Shown here: in pieces, positions 42,997 through 52,450 of the stretch | Layout of the letters: each line of letters begins with the position of its first letter | Position numbering within the stretch: position 1 is the stretch's first letter | DNA from: Cystobacter fuscus DSM 2262 | GTDB lineage: Bacteria > Myxococcota > Myxococcia > Myxococcales > Myxococcaceae | NCBI RefSeq assembly: GCF_000335475.2 | Contig: NZ_ANAH02000001.1 | Coordinates: forward strand, 496,001-560,000 | Reading direction: 5' to 3' | Length of the DNA stretch: 64,000 nt | Translations under genes and position numbers: made by a program | The notes under the pieces: generated by a model | Databases searched by the model: none | The model's input: only the letters and a program-made list of their open reading frames with translations | What the model was told of the DNA's origin: nothing

Positions 42997-44201
42997 CCGG
43001 GGAGCGCTACACCCACCGGGGCTCCCCCGCCGTCGAGCGCACCATCTCGGACATCGTGACGCGCGCGGGCGCTCTCATCTCCCAGCGCTTCGCGCCCGGT
43101 GAGCTGCTCACGCTCGCCCTCATCGGTGGCTATGGCCGCGGCGAGGGCGGCGTGGACCGTGCCGGAGGCCAGGAGCGGCCCCACAACAACCTCGATCTCA
43201 TGCTCGTGGTCCGCGACGCGCCGCCCGCGGGGCTCAAAGGCGAGCTCGACCGGGCCCTGGAGCCCCTGCGCACCGAGTACCAGGTCGGCATCGACATGGG
43301 GCTCGTCACGCTCTCCAGCCTGAACCGGGCTCCGTGCCGGGTCATGTGGTACGACGTGCGGCACGGCCACAAGACGATCCTGGGCGACGCGGCCCTGCTG
43401 CCCTCGCTCGAGCGCTTCCGCGTCGAGGCGATCCTCCCGGAGGACGTGAGGGATCTGCTCATCAACCGGGGCACGCTCCTGGTCATCAACGAGCTCTTGC
43501 TGGCCCGGGGCGAGCTGGACGCCGAGTCTCGCCGCGCCCTCATCCGGCACACCGTCAAGGCCATCATCGGCTACGGCGACGCGCTCTTGTTCTTCCGCGG
43601 GGCGTACCACTGGAGCTACGTGGAGAAGCGCCGCCGCATGGCCGGGCGCACCGATGTCCCGGAAGCCTTCCGGCGCCTGTACGAGGAGGCCAGCGCCTTC
43701 CGGTTCGAGCCGGACTACGCGGGCTTCGCCGAGCGGGACCTGCGCGCCTGGATGTCCGAGACGCGCACGCAGCTCGCCGCCGTGCACCTCGCCTGTGAGT
43801 CGGCCCGGCTGGGCGTGCCCCGACTCGATTGGAGCGACTACCCGCGGCGCGCCCTGCGGCACGCGCTCGTCGAGGGAGGACTCGACGCGCGGGCGTGGCT
43901 GCACAAGCTGCGCGCCGGCTTGAAGCCCCCTCCGGAGGTGCCCGTGAAGCTGGGCAAGCGCGCCCGGCTCGGGCTGCGGCTCGGAGGCGCCCGGGGCCTC
44001 ATGGCCGCGGTGTTCCCCTACGTCACCTACGGCGCGCCCGGCGCCGGCCGGGAGTTCGCGAGGCAGGCGCTCGGCGCGGCCAGCACCTCGGACATCGCGC
44101 TGCAACGCGCCTACCTGCGCTTCTGGGGTTCCGCGGGGGACCCGAACTTCATCCACACCGCCCGCAAGCTCGGTCTCACCCTGGAGGACACTCCCTCATG
44201 A
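42993..44201 (+). CDS. Nucleotidyltransferase-like protein of unknown role
   Basis: 402 residues from ATG 42993, overlapping the previous stop (ATGA). The N-terminal part resembles the nucleotidyltransferase fold: IGGYGRGEG is close to the GGxxRGE/S loop, and NNLDLMLVV sits where h-D-h-[DE]-h is expected, with Asn in place of the first acidic residue. The remaining 250 residues are helical with many Arg and no recognised domain. It may be an inactive or altered nucleotidyltransferase. The four-gene overlap with glycosyltransferases implies a role in building the polysaccharide, but none can be named. Confidence 0.65.
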   Translation: MTGERYTHRGSPAVERTISDIVTRAGALISQRFAPGELLTLALIGGYGRGEGGVDRAGGQERPHNNLDLMLVVRDAPPAGLKGELDRALEPLRTEYQVGIDMGLVTLSSLNRAPCRVMWYDVRHGHKTILGDAALLPSLERFRVEAILPEDVRDLLINRGTLLVINELLLARGELDAESRRALIRHTVKAIIGYGDALLFFRGAYHWSYVEKRRRMAGRTDVPEAFRRLYEEASAFRFEPDYAGFAERDLRAWMSETRTQLAAVHLACESARLGVPRLDWSDYPRRALRHALVEGGLDARAWLHKLRAGLKPPPEVPVKLGKRARLGLRLGGARGLMAAVFPYVTYGAPGAGREFARQALGAASTSDIALQRAYLRFWGSAGDPNFIHTARKLGLTLEDTPS

Positions 44202-45106
44202 ATCACACGACGACGGACGGGAAGATCACCATCATCATGCGCACGAAGAACGCCGCCTGGGTCGTCGGGCAGGCGCTCAGCGCCCTGTTCTCCCAGAAGC
44301 GCCGGGACTTCGAGCTGCTCGTGGTGGACTCCGGCTCCACCGACGCCACGCTCGACATCGTGAGCCGCTACCCCTGCCGGCTCGTGAAGATCGAGGCCAA
44401 GGAGTACTTCCCCGGCCTGGTGCTCAACATGGCCATCCGCGAGGCCAAGGGCAGCCTCATCGTCTTCCAGAACTCGGACACGGTGCCGCTCGTCACCGAC
44501 GCGCTGGAGCGGCTGGTGGCGCCCATCGAGAACGGAAGCGCCGACGCGACGTTCGCGCGCCAGCTCCCCCGGCCCGAGGCCCATACCTGGGTGCGCCGGG
44601 ACTACGCCGCGGCGTTCCCCGAGACGGGCGACGCGCCGCCCTGGATGGCCTACTCGCTGCCCTTCGCGGCGATGACGCGCGCGGCCTGGGAGAAGCACCC
44701 CTTCTACGAGGATGCGTGGGGCTCGGAGGACACCGAGTGGGGCTACTGGGCGCGCAACAACGGCCTGCGCGTGCGCTACGTGCCCGAGGCGCTCGTGATG
44801 CACTCGCACAACTACACGCTCCGGCAGCTCTACGGGCGGCGCTTCATCGAGGGCGAGGCGGACGCGTTCATCCTGCGTGAGCATGCGTCCCTGGCCCGGT
44901 TCGCCGTACGCACGGGCATCTCCTGTGCCCGCGATGCGCTGGCCCACGTCGCGGCGAGGGATCTGCCGGGGCTCGCGCTCACCTTCCCCCGGCGGCTCGT
45001 CTACCACTGGGCCCACCTGCAGGGGCATCGGCTGGGAGAGCAGCGGCGGCGCAGCGGCAACCGCGACGCCAGCGTGGGACAGAAGGTCGTGCTCGAGCGG
45101 CAGTGA
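44198..45106 (+). CDS. Family 2 glycosyltransferase (GT-A fold)
   Basis: 302 residues from ATG 44198, overlapping the previous gene (ATGA). IIMRTKNAAWVVGQAL and ELLVVDSGSTDATLDI are the nucleotide-binding start, VFQNSDTVPL takes the DxD place (NSD), and GSEDTEWGYWA provides the ED catalytic pair. The C-terminal YGRRFIEGEADA helix resembles rhamnosyl-type GT2 enzymes. Cytosolic, adds a sugar to the repeat unit. Converges on the flippase gene. Confidence 0.9.
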   Translation: MNHTTTDGKITIIMRTKNAAWVVGQALSALFSQKRRDFELLVVDSGSTDATLDIVSRYPCRLVKIEAKEYFPGLVLNMAIREAKGSLIVFQNSDTVPLVTDALERLVAPIENGSADATFARQLPRPEAHTWVRRDYAAAFPETGDAPPWMAYSLPFAAMTRAAWEKHPFYEDAWGSEDTEWGYWARNNGLRVRYVPEALVMHSHNYTLRQLYGRRFIEGEADAFILREHASLARFAVRTGISCARDALAHVAARDLPGLALTFPRRLVYHWAHLQGHRLGEQRRRSGNRDASVGQKVVLERQ

Positions 45107-45127
45107 GCGGCGAAAGCCCGCCGGCAC

Positions 45128-46633
45128 TCACTCGACGGCGGGCAGTTCCGCGGTAACGGGGGTCGGCGGAGCGGAGGCGCTGGCGGTGTCGCGGCGCCAC
45201 CAGAGGAACAGGGACGTCCCGGTGCCCAGAATGGTGACCACGCCGCACACGGCCGCGCTCGCCAGGGGATGGACGGTGGAGAGCGGAGCCAGCCCCCAGC
45301 CCGCGGCCCCGGCGACGAGCACCGCGCCCAGGATGGGGGCGATCGTCTGGAGCACCTGCGACAGGCGCCACTGCATCAACGCGCGGGAGCGGCCCCAGAT
45401 GAGCACCGCCATGAGCAGGTTGCCACAGGCCGTGCCGCCCGCGACGGCCCAGGCGCCGTAGTACCGCACGCCGATGAGCGAGACGGTCACGTTGAACATG
45501 TGGCCGATGAGGATGGGGTGGGCCGCCCGCCAGGCGCTGTCGTTGCTCAGCGTCAGGGTGGCGGCCGAGGCCTCCTGGGACGCCTGGATGACCGCCGCGA
45601 GGCCCAGGATGGCGAGCGTCACGGAGGTGAGCCGCTCGGCGGCGACGGGGCCCGCCCAGGCCACGAGCAGGGGCGTCCCATCCAGCCAGAGCGCCAGCAG
45701 CCCGCTGGCGACCAGTCCGCCCATGGCCGCGGTGCCGAGCCGCACCGCCGAGGAGCGCTCCTCCGCGGTGCCGAGCCGGTGCAACAGCCACGCGCACACC
45801 TGCTTGGCGAAGACGGCGACCTGGTCCACGGCCCGCGCGGCGACCTGGTAGGCGCCCACCGCGGCCAGGGGCAGGTACGAGGTGAGGATGAGGACGTCCG
45901 CGCGCACGGCCGCCGCGACGCCGAAGTTGATGGCCAGCGCCGCGGAGCCCTGGCGGAACGCGTCGCGCACCTCGGCGGGGTCCTTCGGCCACGCGGGGCG
46001 CAGCGACAGCTCCGGGTCATGCCGGAGGGCGGCCCGAACGAGGAAGAAGGACTCGAGGAACGAGCTGGCGAGCACGCCCAGGGTGGGCGCCAGGAGCGTG
46101 GGGGAGATCGACAGTCCCAGGGCCGTCAGGGCCACCTGGATCGCCGAGGCATACGCGCGCGCCCGGGCCAGCACGGGGAAGTCGTTCCTCATGATGAGGA
46201 AGCCCCGGATGGGGTTGACGAGCGAGCCCACCAGGCCCGCGAACAGCATCGGCAGGGCGGCACGGGCCACGTCGGCCTGCAGCACCACGTTGTTCTGGTC
46301 GGACGGCAGCCAGACCATCAGGGCGTAGGCGCCCAGGCTCAGGATCGGGCAGACGACGCTCACCACGAGGAGCGCCAGGCTGATCATCCGGCGCGTGGCG
46401 GCGTGGTCCGGGCGGGCGGCCGTGCGCTGCACGGCGACGCTCAAGCCGAGATCCGACAGCGCCATCAGGTACCCGGTGGTGCTGAGCACCGCCCAGGCAC
46501 CCAGCCCGTCCGCGCCCATCGAGCGCGCCACCAGGGGAATCGTGAAGAGACCCGCCACGACCCCCGCGAGGTGCCGCGCGCAAGCCGCGATGAGATTGAA
46601 GATGGTTCCCCGGGTCGAAGGCTTCTGGCTCAT
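45128..46633 (-). CDS. Wzx-type lipid-linked oligosaccharide flippase
   Basis: 501 residues from ATG 46633, with about 14 hydrophobic helices. The start (TRGTIFNLIAACARHLAGVV, then FTIPLVARSMGADGLGAW) is the standard opening of MOP-superfamily polysaccharide transporters. It should move the undecaprenyl-linked repeat unit across the inner membrane for polymerisation by the Wzy-like protein at 50001-51464. It is on the opposite strand to most glycosyltransferases; 174 bp separate it from the next cluster gene, a divergent promoter region. Confidence 0.9.
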   Translation of the reverse strand: MSQKPSTRGTIFNLIAACARHLAGVVAGLFTIPLVARSMGADGLGAWAVLSTTGYLMALSDLGLSVAVQRTAARPDHAATRRMISLALLVVSVVCPILSLGAYALMVWLPSDQNNVVLQADVARAALPMLFAGLVGSLVNPIRGFLIMRNDFPVLARARAYASAIQVALTALGLSISPTLLAPTLGVLASSFLESFFLVRAALRHDPELSLRPAWPKDPAEVRDAFRQGSAALAINFGVAAAVRADVLILTSYLPLAAVGAYQVAARAVDQVAVFAKQVCAWLLHRLGTAEERSSAVRLGTAAMGGLVASGLLALWLDGTPLLVAWAGPVAAERLTSVTLAILGLAAVIQASQEASAATLTLSNDSAWRAAHPILIGHMFNVTVSLIGVRYYGAWAVAGGTACGNLLMAVLIWGRSRALMQWRLSQVLQTIAPILGAVLVAGAAGWGLAPLSTVHPLASAAVCGVVTILGTGTSLFLWWRRDTASASAPPTPVTAELPAVE

Positions 46634-46807
46634 GGTGCGCCCCCGTGCATACCACGCCTCGCGCCGGAACCCCGTCCCCCGTGCCATGCTCGGCCGAGTG
46701 CTCCCCTCGCGGAGGGCCGCCACCCCTCCCCCCTCCCCATTCCCGTTTGAGACGCCCCCCGGCCCCCGTATGCTCCCGGGAATGGCCCGTGAATTCGTGG
46801 GAGGAAC

Positions 46808-48073
46808 ATGGCTGGCGAGACCCGGGTGATGCGGCGCGTGGCGCACGTCATTCGCAAATACAACCCCGCGGAGTGGGGAGGCATGGAGACCCATGTGGAG
46901 CAGGTGGCACGCCACCTCGCGCTCCTGGGCTGGGGGGCGGAGATCCACGCGCCCCACATGACCTCGGGCTCCAGTGGCTCCGGCCATGCCCTGGACCCCT
47001 CGGTCCCCGTCAAGCGCTACCACGTCCTGTCTCCGTACCTCGGCTCCGCGAGCAAGCGGCGGGCGCTCAAGGAGACCGGCAGCGTGCTCACGGTGGATGA
47101 GCCCCTGCGGCTGTTGTTGGACCGTCAGCTCCCGCTCGTCCATCTGCACACGGCCGGCCGGATTGGCGGGGCCGTGCGCGGCGTCCTGCGGCTCACGAAG
47201 CGTCCCTATGTCATCTCCATCCATGGGCCGCTGCTCACCGTCCAGGACTGGCAGCAGAAGGCGATGGCGGAGCGCTTCTCGGGAGCGGTGGACCTGGGCC
47301 GCCCGTTCGGGATGCTCGTGGGCGCGCGTCGCGTGCTCGACGATGCCGCGCGCATCATCGTCTTCAACGAGGAGGAGCGGCGGGCCATGACCGAGAAGTA
47401 CGGCCCGCGCGTCATCCTCATGGAGCAGGGGGTGGATCCGCGGCGGATGGAGTCGGGCGACGCGGAGCGGGCACGCCGCCGCTGGCCGCATCTCGCCAAG
47501 GGTCCGGTGATCACCGTCCTCGCCCGTCTGACGCGGGCGAAGAACCAGCTCCTGGCCATCCAGGCCTTCGCCCGGGGAGCCCCACCGGACAGTCACCTCG
47601 TGCTGGCGGGCGCGACGGTGGAGGCCGACTACCGCGCCAGCCTCGAGCGGGAGATCCAGGCGTCCGGCCTGGGCGCGCGCGTGCACATCATGGGCAATCT
47701 GGATGCCAACCAGGAGGTGCCCGATCTGCTCGCCCTGTCCAGGCTGATGATGATGACCTCCCACGTCGAGCCGTTCGGCCTGGTGGTCCTGGAGGCCTGG
47801 GCGGCCGGTTGCCCGGTGCTCATGGGGACCCGCTTCGGCCTGGCCATCCTCGCGGACGCCATCGGGAAGCAAGGCCTGTTCGTGCAGACGCAGGAGCCGG
47901 AGGACTGGGCCTCGGCCCTGCGCTCGTGCTTCGCGTCTCCCGAGCGACTCGACGCCGCGGCGCGGGCGGGCAAGGAAGTCGTCCGCCAGCGCTTCAGCTG
48001 GACCGCCTTCGCCCAGCGGACGCAGGACATCTACCTGGAAGTCCTCGAGGAGAACCGTCGCCGTGCAAGGTAG
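46808..48073 (+). CDS. Family 4 glycosyltransferase
   Basis: 421 residues from ATG 46808, preceded by a strong GGAGGAAC site. KYNPAEWGGMETHVEQVARH is the acceptor-side loop; the donor domain has ITVLARLTRAKNQLLAIQAF and HVEPFGLVVLEAWAAGCPVL. First gene of a second overlapping run (46808-49987) that includes a PIG-L deacetylase and another glycosyltransferase. Confidence 0.92.
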   Translation: MAGETRVMRRVAHVIRKYNPAEWGGMETHVEQVARHLALLGWGAEIHAPHMTSGSSGSGHALDPSVPVKRYHVLSPYLGSASKRRALKETGSVLTVDEPLRLLLDRQLPLVHLHTAGRIGGAVRGVLRLTKRPYVISIHGPLLTVQDWQQKAMAERFSGAVDLGRPFGMLVGARRVLDDAARIIVFNEEERRAMTEKYGPRVILMEQGVDPRRMESGDAERARRRWPHLAKGPVITVLARLTRAKNQLLAIQAFARGAPPDSHLVLAGATVEADYRASLEREIQASGLGARVHIMGNLDANQEVPDLLALSRLMMMTSHVEPFGLVVLEAWAAGCPVLMGTRFGLAILADAIGKQGLFVQTQEPEDWASALRSCFASPERLDAAARAGKEVVRQRFSWTAFAQRTQDIYLEVLEENRRRAR

Positions 48074-48905
48074 CGCCCTGATTCGAGACCTGTCCCGGCA
48101 GGCCTTCCGCTCGGCCCTGGCGCGCTCGGCGCGGCGCCTCGACGAGGCGGAGCTGCGGCGTCCGGCCATGGTCTTCGCGCCGCACCCCGACGACGAGACG
48201 CTCGGCTGTGGCGGAACCATCCTCTTGAAGCGGCGCCTGGACGTGCCGGTGCGGATCGTCTTCGTGACGGATGGCTCCGGCTCGCATCCGGAGCTGCTCC
48301 CGCCCGAGGAGTTGAGCAAGCTGCGGGCACGCGAGGCCCTGGAGGCCTCGAAGCTCCTGGGAGTCGACACCTCGCGCGTGCACCTGCTGGGCTTTCCCGA
48401 CCGCTACCTCCTGGAGCATCGGGAGGAGGCGATCTCCCGGGTCGTCGCCCTGCTCGAGGCTCATCGGCCCGAGCAGCTCTTCGTTCCCTACGCGGCCGGG
48501 GAGAACCCGGACCATGGCTCCACCTGCCTCATCGTGCACGAGGCCCTGCGGCGCGTGAACCGGCCCGTCACGGTCCTCGAGTACGCCGTCTGGTCCTGGC
48601 GCTACTGGCCGAACGTGCGCCGGGATGGCGCCTTGTGGGATCCGCGGACGTGGGTGCGCAATACGGCCTCGACGGTGAGGGGACTGGTGCGCTCCTCGGC
48701 GTTCCGCACGTGCGTGAACGTCCACGAGGTGCTCGCTGGCAAGCGGGCGGCCCTCGCCCGGCATACCTCCCAGTTGGAACGCCGCCACGGAGACCCGCGT
48801 TGGGTTACCCTCCGGGACGTCGACGGAGGGGAGTTCCTCGAATGCTTCTTCGACGGCTTCGAGTTCTATCGTCGCATCGACTTCAACCCACGACCCATCT
48901 CATGA
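48063..48905 (+). CDS. PIG-L/LmbE-type N-deacetylase
   Basis: 280 residues from GTG 48063, overlapping the preceding gene by 11 bp. The zinc site PHPDDETLGCGG is at about 40-51 and the second ligand region around AGENPDHGSTCLIVHEAL is present. Family members remove the N-acetyl group from GlcNAc-lipid or similar sugars. Here it probably deacetylates a GlcNAc-type residue of the repeat unit or its lipid precursor, which would give a cationic polymer. Its stop overlaps the next glycosyltransferase start. Confidence 0.92.
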   Translation: MQGSALIRDLSRQAFRSALARSARRLDEAELRRPAMVFAPHPDDETLGCGGTILLKRRLDVPVRIVFVTDGSGSHPELLPPEELSKLRAREALEASKLLGVDTSRVHLLGFPDRYLLEHREEAISRVVALLEAHRPEQLFVPYAAGENPDHGSTCLIVHEALRRVNRPVTVLEYAVWSWRYWPNVRRDGALWDPRTWVRNTASTVRGLVRSSAFRTCVNVHEVLAGKRAALARHTSQLERRHGDPRWVTLRDVDGGEFLECFFDGFEFYRRIDFNPRPIS

Positions 48906-49987
48906 ACCAAGACCAGGACACCCCAGCAGAGCGCGCCAAGGTGCGCGTCCTGTTCGTCGCGTGGTTCCTCCGCCCGGATCGCAAGTGGCTGGGCGAGTTC
49001 CTGCCCCCCGAGCGCTTCGAGTGCTCCTACGTGGGCCTGGAGGAACGCGTCGACTCGACCCAGAAGCGCACGCCCGGCAAGAAGTGGCTGCAGCTCGTCC
49101 AGCTCGCCCTGAAGGCCCGGTTGCACCTGGCGCGCCATCCGCAGGACGTGATCGTCACGGCCTTCCCGCAGGGAGGCTTCACGCAGGGGCTCGTGAACCT
49201 GCTGACCTTCGAGCGCACCCCGCATATCGTCTGGTACTTCAACTGCGGCCACGAGTACCACGGGGCGCGCAAGTGGCTGTCGCGCATCGCCTACCGGTAC
49301 GTGGACCGGTTCATCGTCTACACGAAGCAAGAGCGCACCGCGTACGCGCGCACCTTCGCCGTGCCGGAGTCCCGCTTCCACTTCACGTACCTGACCGGGG
49401 TGCCGCTCGAGGCCGAGAAGTTCCGCGGGGCGCGCGAGCGCTTCGGGCTGGCGCCGCGCTACATCGCCGCGCTCGGCTCGTCGGGCCGGGACTACGCCAC
49501 CCTCTTCAAGGCGGTGGAGGGCCTGCCCATCCAACTGGTGGTCGTGGCGCATCCGCATGGCCTGCCGGGCGGACCGGTCCCGGCCAACGTCAAGGTCATC
49601 ACCAGCATCCCCCAGCAGGACTACCTGAGCATCATCGCGGAGGCGGAGCTCGTCGCCATTCCCGTCAACAACCAGGAGACGGCCAGCGGGCAGATGACGC
49701 TCATCCAGGCCATGTCGCTGGGCGTGCCGGTGGTGGCCACCCGGTGCATCGGCACCGAGGACTACATCCGCCACGGGGAGAACGGCTGGTTCGTGCCCAT
49801 GGGGGACGTGGAGGAGTGGCGGCGCACGCTGCGCTCGGTGCTCGAGGACTCCGAGGCGCTTGGTCGCACGGCCGACCACGCGCTGCGCTTCGCCCAGGAG
49901 CGCTTCACCGACCGGGCGGGAGCCCAGGTGCTGATCGATCTGGCCGAGGAGCTGTGTCCGGCGGCCCCACGAGAGGCGCTGGCTTGA
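48902..49987 (+). CDS. GT-B glycosyltransferase
   Basis: 361 residues from ATG 48902 (ATGA overlap). The donor-binding domain has AALGSSGRDYATLFKAV, then IPVNNQETASGQMTLIQAMSLG and VPVVATRCIGTEDYI, a family 4-like pattern with the usual acidic positions partly replaced. The N-terminal domain has VWYFNCGHEYHGARKW. Sits between the deacetylase and the polymerase genes. Confidence 0.85.
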   Translation: MNQDQDTPAERAKVRVLFVAWFLRPDRKWLGEFLPPERFECSYVGLEERVDSTQKRTPGKKWLQLVQLALKARLHLARHPQDVIVTAFPQGGFTQGLVNLLTFERTPHIVWYFNCGHEYHGARKWLSRIAYRYVDRFIVYTKQERTAYARTFAVPESRFHFTYLTGVPLEAEKFRGARERFGLAPRYIAALGSSGRDYATLFKAVEGLPIQLVVVAHPHGLPGGPVPANVKVITSIPQQDYLSIIAEAELVAIPVNNQETASGQMTLIQAMSLGVPVVATRCIGTEDYIRHGENGWFVPMGDVEEWRRTLRSVLEDSEALGRTADHALRFAQERFTDRAGAQVLIDLAEELCPAAPREALA

Positions 49988-50000
49988 GCGAGCGGTCCTG

Positions 50001-51464
50001 ATGGAAATCAAGTCGATCCTCTTCCTGCTGGTCTCGGCCGTGGTGCTCTACGTGGGGTGCGGCTGGGTGGGGCGCGCGTCCTGGCGCAAGGACGTCTGCG
50101 TCTTCCTCCTGGTGCTGGGCACCGTCCACTCCGGCCTCATCGACATCAACCTGATGAGCCGGGAGTGGTACCGCGGCACCACGCGAGGCCTCGAGTGGTC
50201 CTGGCTCGACTACCTGTGGATCTTCGTCCTCGTCGACGAGCTGAAGCGCAGAAGGCCCGGCACGGCCATGCCCGTGTGCCTGTCCGCCATGGTGCTGTTC
50301 GTCGGCTACAACGCGCTGCGCGTGATGACGTCGGACCCGTGGATCTTCGGCGTGTTCGAGCTGTCGAAGATGATCCGCGCCACCCTGCTCTTCCTCGCGG
50401 TGGCCCTCTACGTGAAGGAGGAGCGCCACCTGCGCATCATCGTCGCGGCCCTGGCGCTGTCGACCTCGTACGAATTCCTCGCGACCGTGTACTCGCGGGT
50501 CATCCTGGGCCATGCCCGGGCGGACGGGACGCTCAACCACCCGAACAGCCTGGCCATGTACAACCTGATGACGGCGCCGATGCTGTTCGCCGTCTACCTC
50601 TCCGACGCGCCGCGCAAGCTGCGGCGCCTGTGCGGCGTGGGCGCGCTGCTCGGCACCCTGTCGGTGGTGATGACCATTTCCCGGGCGGGCTTCATCGGCA
50701 TCCTGCTGCTGCTCTTCGGCGTCGGCCTCACCTGCGGCTTCTGGAAGAACCCGATCCGCGTGGCGGTGAGCGCCGTGCTCCTCGCCGTGGTGGGCACGGG
50801 GCTGTACCTCAAGCTCGGAGACGCCTTCAACTCACGCTTCGAGACGTCACTGGCCGCGGAGTACGGGGACAAGCCCACCGAGGGCCGCATCGTCTACCTC
50901 AACCTGGCCGACCTGATCGTCAGCGAGCGGCCCTGGGGCTGCGGGCTGAACAACTGGTCCTGGTGCGTCACCAACCGCTACGGGCCGATGCTGGGGATGC
51001 GCTACCTGGCTTACGAGAGCACCGACGAGCGCCCCCGCGCCGGGCCCATCCCCGCCGGCTCCAACGTGGAGGCGCCCCAGGCGGCTCCGGCGCACAGCCT
51101 GTACGCCATCACCCTCGGTGAGAGCGGGTGGCTGGGGGTCATCCTCCTGGGCGTGCTCTGGTGGCGCTGGCTGAAGCTGGGAGCGAGCTTCCTGCGCGCG
51201 CGCTCCAAGTCGTTCCGCTCCCGCTTCGGCACCGGCGTCTTCTTCTCCCTGCTCGGCGTGGTGTTGCAGAGCCTCGTCGAGTGGGAGATCCGCCAGACGC
51301 CCCTGCTCTTCCTGCTGCACATCCTGCTGGGCGCCGTCGCCAGCCTGTATCCGGCACGGCCCTCGCGGTGGGTGGCGGCCCGGAGGCGCGAGCGTGCCCG
51401 CGCCCGCCGCCGCCTGGAGCTGAGCGCTCCCGTGACGAACCCGCCCTCCGGCGTCAACGCCTGA
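50001..51464 (+). CDS. O-antigen ligase / Wzy-like polymerase membrane protein
   Basis: 487 residues with about 11 membrane helices and one large extracytoplasmic loop (about 295-370), the topology of the Wzy/WaaL family. The NHPNSLAMYNL and SRAGFIGILLLL segments match the conserved NHxN and SR(A/G) pieces of O-antigen polymerase-like proteins. In a Wzx/Wzy system it would join repeat units in the periplasm. It starts 13 bp after the last glycosyltransferase. Confidence 0.88.
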   Translation: MEIKSILFLLVSAVVLYVGCGWVGRASWRKDVCVFLLVLGTVHSGLIDINLMSREWYRGTTRGLEWSWLDYLWIFVLVDELKRRRPGTAMPVCLSAMVLFVGYNALRVMTSDPWIFGVFELSKMIRATLLFLAVALYVKEERHLRIIVAALALSTSYEFLATVYSRVILGHARADGTLNHPNSLAMYNLMTAPMLFAVYLSDAPRKLRRLCGVGALLGTLSVVMTISRAGFIGILLLLFGVGLTCGFWKNPIRVAVSAVLLAVVGTGLYLKLGDAFNSRFETSLAAEYGDKPTEGRIVYLNLADLIVSERPWGCGLNNWSWCVTNRYGPMLGMRYLAYESTDERPRAGPIPAGSNVEAPQAAPAHSLYAITLGESGWLGVILLGVLWWRWLKLGASFLRARSKSFRSRFGTGVFFSLLGVVLQSLVEWEIRQTPLLFLLHILLGAVASLYPARPSRWVAARRRERARARRRLELSAPVTNPPSGVNA

Positions 51465-51616
51465 AAACGAGGCGTACCCCGCGAGGCCCGGAGCCCTGGG
51501 CCTCGCGGCCAGGAGTCGTGATGCCGACCCTTCACCACGGGGCGCTTGCCGAGCCCCCGGCGCGATGGTTACGACGCCCCCCTGCGGCGCATCACCCAGA
51601 CAAAGGAAGGCGAGGC

Positions 51617-52441
51617 ATGAAGCGGATTCTCCTGGCGGTGGTCACCCTCACGTACGCGCTCGGGTTCTCCACGGGCTGCGCGAAGGGCAAGAAGTTCAAC
51701 GTGGGGCGCACGGCGGCCTCCCTCCTCATCTCGGATCAGCAGGAGAACCAGCTCGGCCTCCAGGTGAAGCAGGAGCTGGAGACGAAGGAGAAGATCAAGT
51801 ACCTGGAGGACCCCACCGTCGTGGAGTACGTGCGCAACCTCTCCACGCGCATCCTCCAGCAGGCCAACAAGGATCGCCCGGGGGTGAAGTGGAAGATCAA
51901 CGTCATCGATGATCCGAAGACGGTGAACGCCTTCGCCACGCCGGGCGGCTACCTCTACGTGTACACGGGCCTGCTGCTCGCGGCCGAGAACGAGGCCGAG
52001 GTGGCCGGCGTCATGGGCCACGAGGCCGGGCACGTGGTGGGCCGGCACTCCGCCCAGGCCATGCTGCTGCAGTACGGCGAGCAGGCCGTCATCGAGGCGG
52101 CGCTCGGCAAGAACGCCGGGACGGTGTCGAAGATCGCCGCGGGCCTGGCCGGTAATGGCGCGGCCCTGGCCTTCAGCCGCGGCAACGAGACGGAAGCGGA
52201 CGAGCTGGGCGCCAGGTACATCTCCGCGGTGAACTACGATCCGCACGGCCTGGCCACCTTCTTCCAGAAGCTCGCGGCCCAGGAGGGCAAGACGCCCGCG
52301 GTGCTCAAGTGGCTGAGCACGCACCCGGCGAGCGCCGACCGCGTCACGCACATCAACAAGTACATCCAGCAGAACCGGCTGACGGGCGCGGAGCTGGGCG
52401 GCAACCAGCTCGCCGCCATCAAGCAGCGCCTGCGCAAGTAG
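51617..52441 (+). CDS. M48-family metalloprotease lipoprotein
   Basis: 274 residues from ATG 51617. A signal peptide with a lipobox-like GFSTGC puts the lipidated cysteine near residue 20. The zinc site is HEAGH (about residue 135) with the third ligand in ETEADELGA. Related to BepA/LoiP periplasmic proteases that act on outer-membrane proteins, but without BepA's TPR domain. It comes 152 bp after the polymerase gene and is probably a separate unit. Confidence 0.92.
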   Translation: MKRILLAVVTLTYALGFSTGCAKGKKFNVGRTAASLLISDQQENQLGLQVKQELETKEKIKYLEDPTVVEYVRNLSTRILQQANKDRPGVKWKINVIDDPKTVNAFATPGGYLYVYTGLLLAAENEAEVAGVMGHEAGHVVGRHSAQAMLLQYGEQAVIEAALGKNAGTVSKIAAGLAGNGAALAFSRGNETEADELGARYISAVNYDPHGLATFFQKLAAQEGKTPAVLKWLSTHPASADRVTHINKYIQQNRLTGAELGGNQLAAIKQRLRK

Positions 52442-52450
52442 GCGCCCGCG

